Below, piece after piece: positions 56,099 through 64,000 of a stretch of DNA of 64,000 nucleotides. The stretch is from Comamonadaceae bacterium 2FH (lineage in GTDB: Bacteria > Pseudomonadota > Gammaproteobacteria > Burkholderiales > Burkholderiaceae_C): NCBI GenBank assembly GCA_005503335.1, contig SCMQ01000005.1:1-64000 (forward strand), given 5' to 3'. How positions within the stretch are numbered: the stretch's first letter is position 1; every line of letters begins with the position of its first letter. The notes below the pieces were generated by a model. The model had not been told where the DNA came from. It did not search any database and saw only the letters and a program-made list of their open reading frames with translations. Position numbers and translations under genes: made by a program.

Positions 56099-57829
56099 AT
56101 GACAGCATCCGCACAGGCCCCCGCGCCGCGCCGCGACTGGCAGCGCTCGGTCGTCTACCAGATCTACCCGCGCAGCTTCTGCGACAGCAACGGCGACGGC
56201 ATAGGCGATCTCAAGGGCATCACCAGCCGGCTCGACCACCTGCAGCAGCTCGGGGTGGACGTGGTCTGGCTCTCGCCGGTCTACTCCTCGCCCCAGGACG
56301 ACAACGGCTACGACATCTCCGACTACCGGGCCATCGCCCCCGAGTTCGGCAGCATGGCCGACTTCGAGGAAATGCTCGCCGCCATGCACGCGCGCGGCAT
56401 CCGCCTGATGATGGACCTGGTGGTCAACCACAGCTCGGACGAGCATGCCTGGTTCCAGGAGGCGCGCAAGAGCCGCGACAACCCCTGCCACGACTACTAC
56501 ATCTGGCGCGAGCCCGGGCCGGACGGCGCGCCGCCCAACAACTGGGAGGCGGCCTTCCAGGGCTCGGTCTGGGCCTGGAACGAGGCCACGGGCGAGTACT
56601 ACCTGCACATGTTCAGCCCCAGGCAGCCGGACCTGAACTGGGAGAACCCCAGGGTCAGGCAGGAGGTCCACGCCCTGATGCGCTTCTGGCTCGACAAGGG
56701 CGTGGACGGCTTCCGCATGGACGTGATCAACATGATCTCCAAGCCCTGGCGGGCCGACAGCAGCCTGCCCGACGCGCCCGCGGTGCGCGAGGGCTTCCTG
56801 CAGCCCGGCTTCGCGCTGAGCTGCAACGGCCCGCGCCTGCTCGAGTTCCTGGCCGAGATGCGGCGCGAGGTGCTGGACCACTACGACACGATCACCGTCG
56901 GCGAGGCGCCCATGGCCACCACGCGCCAGGGCGTGCAGATCACCAACCCGCAGAGCGGCGCGCTCGACATGCTGTTCCAGTTCGAGCACATGGACCTCGA
57001 CTCCCAGCCCGGCCACCCCGACGGCAAATGGGCGCTCAAGCCGCTGGACCTGCGCGAGTTCAAGGCCACGATGTCGCGCTGGCAGGACGCGCTGGCGGGC
57101 CAGGGCTGGAACAGCCTCTACCTCTCCAACCACGACCAGCCGCGCCCGGTCTCGCGCTTCGGCGACGACGGGGCTTACCGCGTCGCCTCGGCCAAGATGC
57201 TCGCCACCTGCCTGCATTTGCTGCAGGGCACGCCCTACGTCTACCAGGGCGAGGAGCTGGGCATGACCAACGTGCGCTTCGAATCGATCGACGACTACCG
57301 GGACATAGAGACGCTCAACCGCTACCGCGTCGCGGTGCACGAGCGCGGCCAGGACCCGGCCCAGGTCATGGCCGCGATCCACGCCAAGAGCCGCGACAAC
57401 GCGCGCACGCCCATGCACTGGAGCGCCGGCCCCAACGCTGGCTTCACCGGCGGCCGGCCCTGGATCGCGCTGAACCCCAACTTCCACGAGCTCAATGCCG
57501 AGCAGGCCCTGGCCGACCCGGACTCGGTGTTCCATTACTACCGCCGCCTGATCGCGCTGCGCCACGCCCACCCGGTGATCGTGCACGGCCGCTACGACCT
57601 GCTGCTGCCCGGCCACACCGAGATCTACGCCTACACGCGCAGCCTGGCCCACGAGCACCTGCTGGTGGTCTGCAACTTCAGCGCCCAGACCCCGCGCTTC
57701 GCCCTGCCGCCCGAACTCCAGGCCTCCGAGCGCCGCCTGCTGATCGCCAACTACCCGGTCGACGCCGGCGAAGACCTGCGCTCGCTGAGCCTGCGTCCCT
57801 ACGAGGCGCGCGCCTACCTGCTGAACTGA
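56099..57829 (+). CDS. oligo-1,6-glucosidase-like GH13 alpha-glucosidase
   Basis: A 576-aa cytosolic hydrolase. Nucleophile Asp208 (DGFRMDVINMIS), acid/base Glu269 (TVGEAPMAT) and the SNHDQPR motif are complete. Valine directly after the nucleophile (MDVIN) is the known mark of alpha-1,6 specificity in the oligo-1,6-glucosidase/isomaltase group (GH13_31), although sucrose isomerases and trehalulose hydrolases share it. It complements the AglA-like enzyme of the same operon, which has threonine at this position. Confidence 0.88.
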   Translation: MTASAQAPAPRRDWQRSVVYQIYPRSFCDSNGDGIGDLKGITSRLDHLQQLGVDVVWLSPVYSSPQDDNGYDISDYRAIAPEFGSMADFEEMLAAMHARGIRLMMDLVVNHSSDEHAWFQEARKSRDNPCHDYYIWREPGPDGAPPNNWEAAFQGSVWAWNEATGEYYLHMFSPRQPDLNWENPRVRQEVHALMRFWLDKGVDGFRMDVINMISKPWRADSSLPDAPAVREGFLQPGFALSCNGPRLLEFLAEMRREVLDHYDTITVGEAPMATTRQGVQITNPQSGALDMLFQFEHMDLDSQPGHPDGKWALKPLDLREFKATMSRWQDALAGQGWNSLYLSNHDQPRPVSRFGDDGAYRVASAKMLATCLHLLQGTPYVYQGEELGMTNVRFESIDDYRDIETLNRYRVAVHERGQDPAQVMAAIHAKSRDNARTPMHWSAGPNAGFTGGRPWIALNPNFHELNAEQALADPDSVFHYYRRLIALRHAHPVIVHGRYDLLLPGHTEIYAYTRSLAHEHLLVVCNFSAQTPRFALPPELQASERRLLIANYPVDAGEDLRSLSLRPYEARAYLLN

Positions 57830-57834
57830 CGACC

Positions 57835-58812
57835 ATGAACCACTTTGTCCCGCCGGGCCAGCCCCGGCTGCTCGCCGACGTCGGCGGCACCAACGCGCGC
57901 TTCGCCTGGCAGGCCGGCCCGGGCGCGCCGATCGAACAGCAAATCACCCTGCCCTGCGCCGGCTACGCCACGCTCGAGGACGCGCTGCGCGACTACCTGG
58001 CGCGCTGCGAGCGGCCGCTGCCGCGCGAGGGCGCGATAGCCATCGCCAACCCGGTGGACGGCGACCGCGTACAGATGACCAACCACCACTGGTCGTTCTC
58101 GATTGCCGCGCTGCAGCGGGCCCTGGGCTTCGCGCGGCTCGAGGTGCTGAACGACTTCACGGCCCTGGCCCTGGCCCTGCCGGCGCTGCCGCCCCAGGCG
58201 CTGCGCCAGCTCGGCGGCGGTGCGGCCCGCGACCAGGCCGCGATCGCCCTGATCGGCCCCGGCACCGGCCTGGGCGTCTCGGGCCTGCTGCCCGACGGGG
58301 GCGGCGGCTGGGTGCCGCTGCGCGGCGAGGGCGGCCATGTGAGCCTGGCGCCGGACAACGCGCGCGAGCAGCAGGTGGTGGCGGCGCTGGCGCGGCGCCA
58401 TGGCCACGCCTCGGCCGAGCGCGCGGTCAGCGGCCAGGGCCTGGTCGACATCCACCGCGCGCTCTGCGAGGCCGACGGCCTGGCGCCGCCCGAGGACTGG
58501 GGCGCGGCCGAGGTCAGCCAGGCCGCGCTGGCCGGCAGCGACGCGCGCTGCGTGGAGGCGCTCACGATGTTCTGCGCCTTGCTGGGCTCGGTGGCCGGCA
58601 ACCTGGCGCTGACGCTCGGCGCCCAGGGCGGGGTCTACCTGGGCGGCGGCATCGTGCCGCGCCTGGGCCCCTGGTTCGATCGCTCGCCGTTCCGCGCACG
58701 CTTCGAGGCCAAGGGCCGCTTTCGCGCCTACCTGGCCGCGATCCCGGTGTTCGTGATCGAGGCGGCCCAGTCGCCGGCCCTGCTCGGCGCGGCGCGCGCG
58801 CTCGACGCCTAG
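57835..58812 (+). CDS. glk: glucokinase
   Basis: A 325-aa enzyme of the proteobacterial Glk family that phosphorylates the glucose released by the two glucosidases. LLADVGGTNARFAW binds phosphate, LNDFTALALALP holds the catalytic aspartate, and GEGGHVSLAP and GGIVPRLG are family motifs. It is the last gene of the operon and starts 5 bp after the glucosidase gene. Its stop overlaps the convergent MFS gene by 4 bp. Confidence 0.94.
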   Translation: MNHFVPPGQPRLLADVGGTNARFAWQAGPGAPIEQQITLPCAGYATLEDALRDYLARCERPLPREGAIAIANPVDGDRVQMTNHHWSFSIAALQRALGFARLEVLNDFTALALALPALPPQALRQLGGGAARDQAAIALIGPGTGLGVSGLLPDGGGGWVPLRGEGGHVSLAPDNAREQQVVAALARRHGHASAERAVSGQGLVDIHRALCEADGLAPPEDWGAAEVSQAALAGSDARCVEALTMFCALLGSVAGNLALTLGAQGGVYLGGGIVPRLGPWFDRSPFRARFEAKGRFRAYLAAIPVFVIEAAQSPALLGAARALDA

Positions 58813-60023
58813 GGTTTGAGCGAGCGCTGGCGCGCCGCCAGCGCCGCCCCCAGCCAGAGCGCGCCGGCCGAGAACACCAGGCCGCGCGCCAGCCCGCCCG
58901 GACCGTCGGCGATCCAGCCCACCACCGTGGGCCCGAGGATCTGGCCGGCCGCGAACACGATGGTGAAGGCGCTGATGCCGGCCGCCCATTGCGCGGGCGC
59001 CAGGTTGTGCCGCACCAGGGCCGTGGTCGACGCCACCACCGACAGGAACACGCCGCCGAACAGCAGGCCCGAGACCAGCACCAGCGGCCAGGCCGAACTC
59101 AGCGCCGGCAGCAGCGTGGCCACGCCCAGCAGGGCGTTCAGCAGGGCCAGGGCCTGGCCGCCGCGGCAGCGGTCCAGCAGGCCGGCCCACAGCCGCGCCG
59201 AACCCACCACGGCCAGCCCCAGCAGGGTATAGAACAGCGTGATGGCCGCCGGCGCCAGGCCCTGCTCGCGCAGCAGAGCGATCACGAAGGTCATGTAGCC
59301 GATGTAGCCCATGCCGAACAGCGTGTAGCTGGCCAGCGCGAAGCCCAGCGGACGCCAGTCCAGCCGCCCGTGGACCGGCTCGGCGGCGCCGGCGGCCGGC
59401 AGCACCGCCGTGAGCCGCTGCAGGCGCCGCACCGGCCCCCACAGCAGGGCCGTGGCCGCCAGGCAGGCCGCGGCCAGGACCCACCAGGCCCAGGTCCAGC
59501 CATGGGGCAGGGCCCGCGCGGCGGTCAGCGCCGCCGGCACGCCCAGGGCCGACAGCGCGATGCCCCAGCCCGTGCCGCCGTAGTACAGGCCCAGCAGCAG
59601 GCCCGCGCGGCCCGGTGCCAGCACGCCCAGGCGCGCCGCGAGCAGGCCGCCCGCGATGAAGATGAAGGCGCTGGCCACGCCGGCCAGCAGGCGCTGCAGC
59701 AGCAGCGGCGCGGCCGCGGTGAAGAAGCCGCTCAAGGCCATGAACAGGCTGGCCAGCAACGCCCCGCCGAGCAGCAGGCGCGCGGCGTCGAGGTGGCGCA
59801 GCAGGGCCGGCGTGGCCAGGGCCCCAAGCAGGTAGCCCAGGGCGTTGACCGTGTTCATGGCCCCGGCCAGGGTGTAGCTCCAGCCCAGGTCGGCCCGCAT
59901 CGGCGGCAGCAGCAGGCCGTAGGCAAAGCGCGTGATGCCCAGCGACACCGCGGCGCCCAGAGAGAGCGCCAGCGCCAGCACGATCAGGGTGCGTGGCGAG
60001 GTGGCGGGGGCTGCGTGGGACAT
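58809..60023 (-). CDS. YbfB/YjiJ-family MFS transporter
   Basis: A 404-aa inner-membrane protein with 12 predicted helices. SLGITRFAYGLLLPPMRADLGWSYTLAGAMNTVNALGYLLGA is the typical N-terminal part of the YbfB/YjiJ group (residues about 28-70). The substrate is unknown. It is transcribed towards the sugar operon and is probably not part of it. ATG 60035 is an alternative start. Confidence 0.85.
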   Translation of the reverse strand: MSHAAPATSPRTLIVLALALSLGAAVSLGITRFAYGLLLPPMRADLGWSYTLAGAMNTVNALGYLLGALATPALLRHLDAARLLLGGALLASLFMALSGFFTAAAPLLLQRLLAGVASAFIFIAGGLLAARLGVLAPGRAGLLLGLYYGGTGWGIALSALGVPAALTAARALPHGWTWAWWVLAAACLAATALLWGPVRRLQRLTAVLPAAGAAEPVHGRLDWRPLGFALASYTLFGMGYIGYMTFVIALLREQGLAPAAITLFYTLLGLAVVGSARLWAGLLDRCRGGQALALLNALLGVATLLPALSSAWPLVLVSGLLFGGVFLSVVASTTALVRHNLAPAQWAAGISAFTIVFAAGQILGPTVVGWIADGPGGLARGLVFSAGALWLGAALAARQRSLKP

Positions 60024-60149
60024 GGCTGCCCGCATTCTGCCCGCGCCGCTGGCGCCAAGCTGTCGGTCCCCTGTCACATGCGTGCGGCAAGGACAATGGA
60101 AAACCCTTAGATTTGGGTCTCCTGCATTTTTTCCCCAAGCACAAGCCAC

Positions 60150-61259
60150 ATGTCTTCCCTGTTCGATCCCGTCCAGGCCGGCCGCCTCGCGCTGGCCAAC
60201 CGCATCGTCATGGCCCCGCTCACGCGCAACCGCGCGCCCGGCGCCATCCCCACGCCGCTGATGGCCACCTACTACGCCCAGCGCGCCAGCGCCGGCCTGA
60301 TCGTGACCGAGGCCACGGCCATCAGCCACCAGGGCCAGGGCTACGCCGACGTGCCCGGGATCTGGAGCGAGGAGCAGGTGGCGGCCTGGAAGCCCGTGAC
60401 CGAGGCGGTGCACGCGGCCGGCGGCAGGATCGTGGTGCAGCTCTGGCATGTGGGCCGGGTCTCGCACGTGGACCTGCAGCCGGGCGGCCAGGCACCGGTC
60501 GCGCCCTCGGCCATCACCGCGAAGACCAAGACCGTGCTGATCCGTGAGGGAGTACCCACTTTCGTCGAAACCTCAACGCCGAGGGCCCTCGACATCAGCG
60601 AACTGCCCGGCATCGTGGCCGACTACCGGCGCGCCGCGCGCAACGCCATCGCCGCCGGCTTCGACGGCGTCGAGATCCACGGCGCCAACGGCTACCTGCT
60701 CGACCAGTTCCTGCGCGCCGGCAGCAACCAGCGCAGCGACGCCTACGGCGGCCCCATCGCCCACCGTGCGCGCCTGCTGCTCGAGGTGGTGCAGGCCGTG
60801 TCCGAGGAGATCGGCGCAGGCCGCACCGGCCTGCGCCTGTCGCCGGTGACGCCGGCCAACGACGCCAGCGATCCCGAACCCCAGCCGCTGTTCGAGCATG
60901 TGGTGGCGCGCCTGGCGCCGCTGGGCCTGGCCTACCTGCATGTGATCGAGGGCGCCACCGGCGGCGCGCGCGACCACCAGCAGGGCGAACGCCCGTTCGA
61001 CTACGCAGCCCTGCGCGCCGCCTACCGCGCGGCCGGCGGCCAGGGCGCCTGGATGGTGAACAACGGGCTGGACCGGGCGCTGGCCGAAACCTCGCTGTCC
61101 CAGGGCGCCGACCTGGTCGCCTTCGGCAAGGCCTTCATCGCCAACCCGGACCTGGTGCAGCGCCTGCGCGCCGGCGGCCCCTTCAATGCGCCGGACCGCA
61201 GCACCTTCTACGGCGGCGACCACCGCGGCTACACCGACTACCCGGCGCTGGCCGCCTGA
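60150..61259 (+). CDS. alkene reductase, old yellow enzyme family
   Basis: A 369-aa FMN enzyme (NemA-like) that reduces activated C=C bonds or nitro groups with NADPH. MAPLTRNRA binds FMN, VEIHGANGYLLDQFLR contains the substrate-binding His177/Asn180 pair, and SNQRSDAYGG follows. Its 3' end overlaps the convergent PAP2 gene by 22 bp. Confidence 0.93.
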   Translation: MSSLFDPVQAGRLALANRIVMAPLTRNRAPGAIPTPLMATYYAQRASAGLIVTEATAISHQGQGYADVPGIWSEEQVAAWKPVTEAVHAAGGRIVVQLWHVGRVSHVDLQPGGQAPVAPSAITAKTKTVLIREGVPTFVETSTPRALDISELPGIVADYRRAARNAIAAGFDGVEIHGANGYLLDQFLRAGSNQRSDAYGGPIAHRARLLLEVVQAVSEEIGAGRTGLRLSPVTPANDASDPEPQPLFEHVVARLAPLGLAYLHVIEGATGGARDHQQGERPFDYAALRAAYRAAGGQGAWMVNNGLDRALAETSLSQGADLVAFGKAFIANPDLVQRLRAGGPFNAPDRSTFYGGDHRGYTDYPALAA

Positions 61260-61792
61260 GGCCCGGCGCAGCGCAGCGCCCCCACGGCGCGCCACGAGGC
61301 GCGCGCCAGCCAGGCCGCCAGCCAGCCCACCGGCAGGGCGGCCAGGATGTCGAGCGGGAAATGCACGCCCAGGTAGACCCGGCTCCAGCCGACCAGGGCG
61401 CCGAGCAGCAGCACCGCGCCGCCGAGGCGGCGCGAGGCCTGCAGCCACAGGGCGAAGCCCAGGCTGAACATGCCGGTGGCGTGGCTGCTGGGCAGGCCGG
61501 CGCGCGCCGCATGATCGAGCCAGAGCGGGCCCAGGTCCAGCATGAAGGGCCTGGGCTGCGGCCAGTGGCGGTGCACCAGGCCCGCCAGCAGGGCGCCTAT
61601 GGCGACCGCCAGCAGGGCCTGCAGCAGCCGGCGCCGCAGGTGCATCGGCCCGACCAGGCTCAGCGCCAGCAGCAGCCCGCCCACGACCTGGACCAGGGAC
61701 TGGGCGCACAGCAGCGCGAAGGCCAGCAGGCCGGCCTCGGGCTGGCTGCCGGCATGGAGCCACTGGAACCACTGGACATTGAGCGCTTGCAT
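61238..61792 (-). CDS. PAP2-family phosphatase
   Basis: A 184-aa membrane protein with five to six helices. The three phosphatase motifs are visible: HRHWPQPRPF, PSSHAT and SRVYLGVHFPLD. It may be an undecaprenyl-diphosphate phosphatase of the BcrC type. Confidence 0.87.
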   Translation of the reverse strand: MQALNVQWFQWLHAGSQPEAGLLAFALLCAQSLVQVVGGLLLALSLVGPMHLRRRLLQALLAVAIGALLAGLVHRHWPQPRPFMLDLGPLWLDHAARAGLPSSHATGMFSLGFALWLQASRRLGGAVLLLGALVGWSRVYLGVHFPLDILAALPVGWLAAWLARASWRAVGALRCAGPQAASAG

Positions 61793-61880
61793 GGGTCGGC
61801 CATTCGTTGGAATGGCCGCAGCCTACGCCGCTCAGATGAAGGCTTGATGAAAGCCCGCGCCGGCCGGCGCCCTCGCCGCC

Positions 61881-62466
61881 TCAGGCCTCGCCCAGCCCGA
61901 TCGGCGCCGGCGCCTTCATCACGATGCGCGTGAACAGGCGGTCGTAGGCCGGGTCGGGCGGGTACTTGCCGGTCAGCGGGTCGCGGTTGCGCTCGAACGC
62001 GGCGTCGAGCTCGGCCCATTCGGTCTCGCTCAGCTGCATCTCGGCCTCGGGCAGGATCACCGACTCTTCCAGCCGCATGTGCTCGAGGTAGAAGTCCACA
62101 TAGGGCTTGAAGGCGTCGACGAAGGCCTGGCGCCGCGACTCGCCGAGCAGTTCCCAGGCCAGCAGCAGGTGCTGCAGCTCGCGCACCTGGGCCTCGCCGT
62201 GCAGGTGGTCGCGCTCCAGCCGCGTCACGGTCTCCATGAGCTCAGGCGAGCGCCTGGCCACGCGCGGGAACAGCAGGTCCGACTCCTTGGGATGGTGCAG
62301 GCGCTCGGGGAACTCGTCGATGTAGAACAGCATGGCGCGCAGCACGTCGAAGAAGCGCTCCGCATCGTCCTGCGGACCGCGCTCCACCATCATGCGCATG
62401 GAATGCATGCATGGCGGCGAGCGAGGAATGCTCGTCGCGGATGATCTGCAGGCTGGTGTGTCTCAT
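61881..62466 (-). pseudogene. hemerythrin-domain protein with a 4-bp frameshift
   Basis: The N-terminal part MRHTSLQIIRDEHSSLAAM starts at ATG 62466 in one frame; the rest, HSMRMMVERGPQDDAERFF to the stop at 61881, is in another. They join perfectly if one copy of the tandem ATGC near 62404-62413 is removed. The hemerythrin helices are otherwise intact (RDEH, HHPKES, RDHLHGE, HMRLEES). The 62408 ATG alone would give a 175-aa protein lacking the first metal histidine. It is either a recent slippage mutation or a sequencing error; the intact protein would bind a di-iron centre and sense or carry oxygen or nitric oxide. Confidence 0.72.
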
Positions 62467-62580
62467 GGCGTCTCCTGGCACGGTGGGTATGGCCCCAAGC
62501 ATGCCTGCCGCCCGCCGCTCCCACCATGACGCAGATCAAGCCGAACGCAGGTAACCGGGCTGGCGCCGGGCAACCAGCCG

Positions 62581-64000
62581 CTACGCTTTCCAGCGCCGCA
62601 GCAGCAGGGCGTTGCTCATCACGCTGACCGAGCTCAGCGCCATCGCGGCGCCGGCCAGCACCGGGTTCAGGTAGCCCAGGGCCGCCAGCGGGATGCCGGC
62701 CACGTTGTAGAAGAAGGCCCAGAACAGGTTCTGCCGGATCTTGGCCACCGTGCGGTCCGAGATGTCCAGCGCCGCCGCCACCAGGCCGACCTCGCCGCGC
62801 ATCAGCGTGATGCCGGCCGCGTGCATGGCCACGTCGGTGCCGTTGCCCATGGCCAGTCCCACGTCGGCCGCGGCCAGGGCCGGCGCGTCGTTGACGCCGT
62901 CGCCGACCATGGAAACCACATGTCCGCCCTGCTTGAGCTGCGCCACCAGCGCGGCCTTGTCGCCGGGCAGCACCTCGGCCATCACCTCGCCAGCCTCGGG
63001 CCTGAGGCCCAGGCGGCGCGCCATGGCCTCGGCGGCGCCGCGGTTGTCGCCCGAGATCATGACGGTCTTGATGCCGCGCGCGCGCAGCGCGGCCAGGGCC
63101 TCTCGTGCGCCCGGCTTGGGCGCATCGCCGAAGGCCATGAGGGCCCGCAAAGTCAGACCATCGCTGGTCCGCTCGGCCATGGCCGAGACCGTGGCCCCCT
63201 CGGCCTGCAGCTCGGCCGCACGCGCCGCGAGCGGTCCCAGGGCCACGCCGAGCTCGTCCATCCAGCGCAGGCTGCCGATCAGCCAGCTGCGCGCGCCCAG
63301 CTCGCCCTCGCTGCCACGGCCCGGCACGGCGCGCAGGCCGTCGGGCGCCGCGATCGCCAGGCCGCGCCCGCGCGCCGCCGCGACCACGGCGCGCGCGAGC
63401 GGATGCTCGCTGCCGCTTTGCAGGCTGGCCGCTGTGCGCAGCAACCCCGCCTCGTCCTGGCCCTCGGCCGCGACGAGCGCGGTCAGCAGCGGCTGGCCCA
63501 CGGTCAGCGTGCCGGTCTTGTCGAAGGCCACGGTGTCGACCCGGTGCGCGAGCTCGAGCGCCTGCGCGTCCTTGATCAGTATGCCGTGCCGCGCCGCCAC
63601 GCCGGTGCCGGCCATGATGGCGGCCGGCGTGGCCAGGCCCAGGGCACAGGGACAGGCGATCACCAGCACCGCCACCGCATGGATCAGCGCGCTCTCGAAG
63701 GAGGCGCCGGCCCACAGCCAGCCGAGCAGCGTGACCAGCGCCACCCCCATCACCACGGGCACGAACACCGCCGAGACCCGGTCCACCAGGCGCTGTATCG
63801 GCGCCTTGGCCGCCTGCGCGTCCTCCACCAGCCGGATGATCTGCGCCAGCACGGTCTCGCTGCCCACGGCCTCGACCAGCATCAGCACCCGGCCCTCGCC
63901 GTTGATGGCGCCGCCGGTCAGCTTGCTGCCCGCGTCCTTGCTGACCGGCAGCGGTTCCCCGGTCAGCATGGATTCGTCGACCTGGGTGTGGCCCTCGAGC
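62581..64000 (-). CDS. copper-type heavy-metal P-type ATPase (partial)
   Basis: The C-terminal part (about 470 residues) of a P1B-type metal pump; the N-terminus lies beyond the right edge. Visible are the actuator motif TGEP, the membrane metal site CPCALGLA, the phosphorylation site DKTGTLT, the HP motif [10 protein letters not shown] and [10 protein letters not shown]. The CPC motif and the C-terminal [17 protein letters not shown] (with MxxSS) are typical of Cu(+) exporters such as CopA. Confidence 0.93.
   Translation of the reverse strand, partial: LEGHTQVDESMLTGEPLPVSKDAGSKLTGGAINGEGRVLMLVEAVGSETVLAQIIRLVEDAQAAKAPIQRLVDRVSAVFVPVVMGVALVTLLGWLWAGASFESALIHAVAVLVIACPCALGLATPAAIMAGTGVAARHGILIKDAQALELAHRVDTVAFDKTGTLTVGQPLLTALVAAEGQDEAGLLRTAASLQSGSEHPLARAVVAAARGRGLAIAAPDGLRAVPGRGSEGELGARSWLIGSLRWMDELGVALGPLAARAAELQAEGATVSAMAERTSDGLTLRALMAFGDAPKPGAREALAALRARGIKTVMISGDNRGAAEAMARRLGLRPEAGEVMAEVLPGDKAALVAQLKQGGHVVSMVGDGVNDAPALAAADVGLAMGNGTDVAMHAAGITLMRGEVGLVAAALDISDRTVAKIRQNLFWAFFYNVAGIPLAALGYLNPVLAGAAMALSSVSVMSNALLLRRWKA

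Overview
The window is GC-rich (about 70% by eye) and densely coded. The gene content points to a betaproteobacterium of the order Burkholderiales, probably Comamonadaceae or a close relative: a Bug/TctC binding protein beside an amidase, the chromosomal block mnmG-rsmG-lysE-parA-hydrolase-parB with consensus parS sites, and FadR-type and Lrp-type regulators throughout. The species cannot be named from the sequence.

Layout. 1-9967: core metabolism, with a lipoprotein Cu/Zn superoxide dismutase (cut by the window edge), a CoA-transferase/hydrolase, a J-domain protein, a cobalamin adenosyltransferase, an EF-hand protein, a GlcD-like FAD oxidase, then a GntR regulator divergent from a DUF2848-amidase-Bug operon. 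10013-14290: an accessory island of lower GC. It holds an IS1111-group insertion sequence with a long non-coding tail, a P-loop ATPase gene broken by a 73-bp insertion event, remnants of two other IS families, an Mrr-like nuclease gene and an attC-like palindrome. This looks like the remains of integron gene cassettes with no integrase in the window. 14472-23020: a stand-alone pyruvate-dehydrogenase-type E1 with two Lrp regulators, an aldehyde dehydrogenase divergent from a GntR regulator, and a transsulfuration pair. 23177-28762: the chromosome partitioning and origin-proximal block with three parS sites. 28765-31841: a PIN-toxin/antitoxin pair, glutamate dehydrogenase, an FMN reductase and a cysteine-cluster protein.

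31852-58812 is the metabolic centrepiece. A LacI-family repressor faces a porin, and downstream lie a MATE transporter, an aldo/keto reductase, a complete alpha-glucoside ABC importer with its alpha-glucosidase (agl/thu-like), then glgB, glgX, pgm, glgC, glgA, glgP, an amylosucrase, an oligo-1,6-glucosidase-like enzyme and glucokinase. Two pairs of the palindrome AAAGCGCTTT, each pair spaced exactly 21 bp and flanking a -10-like box, sit before the porin and before the binding-protein gene, and a degenerate copy lies before the repressor gene. The genes read as one plan: import of sucrose/maltose-type sugars, hydrolysis to glucose, phosphorylation, and storage as or release from glycogen, with amylosucrase adding a direct route from sucrose to alpha-glucan.

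58809-64000: an MFS permease, an old yellow enzyme, a PAP2 phosphatase, a hemerythrin-like gene with an apparent 4-bp frameshift, and the C-terminal part of a copper-type P-type ATPase running off the right edge.
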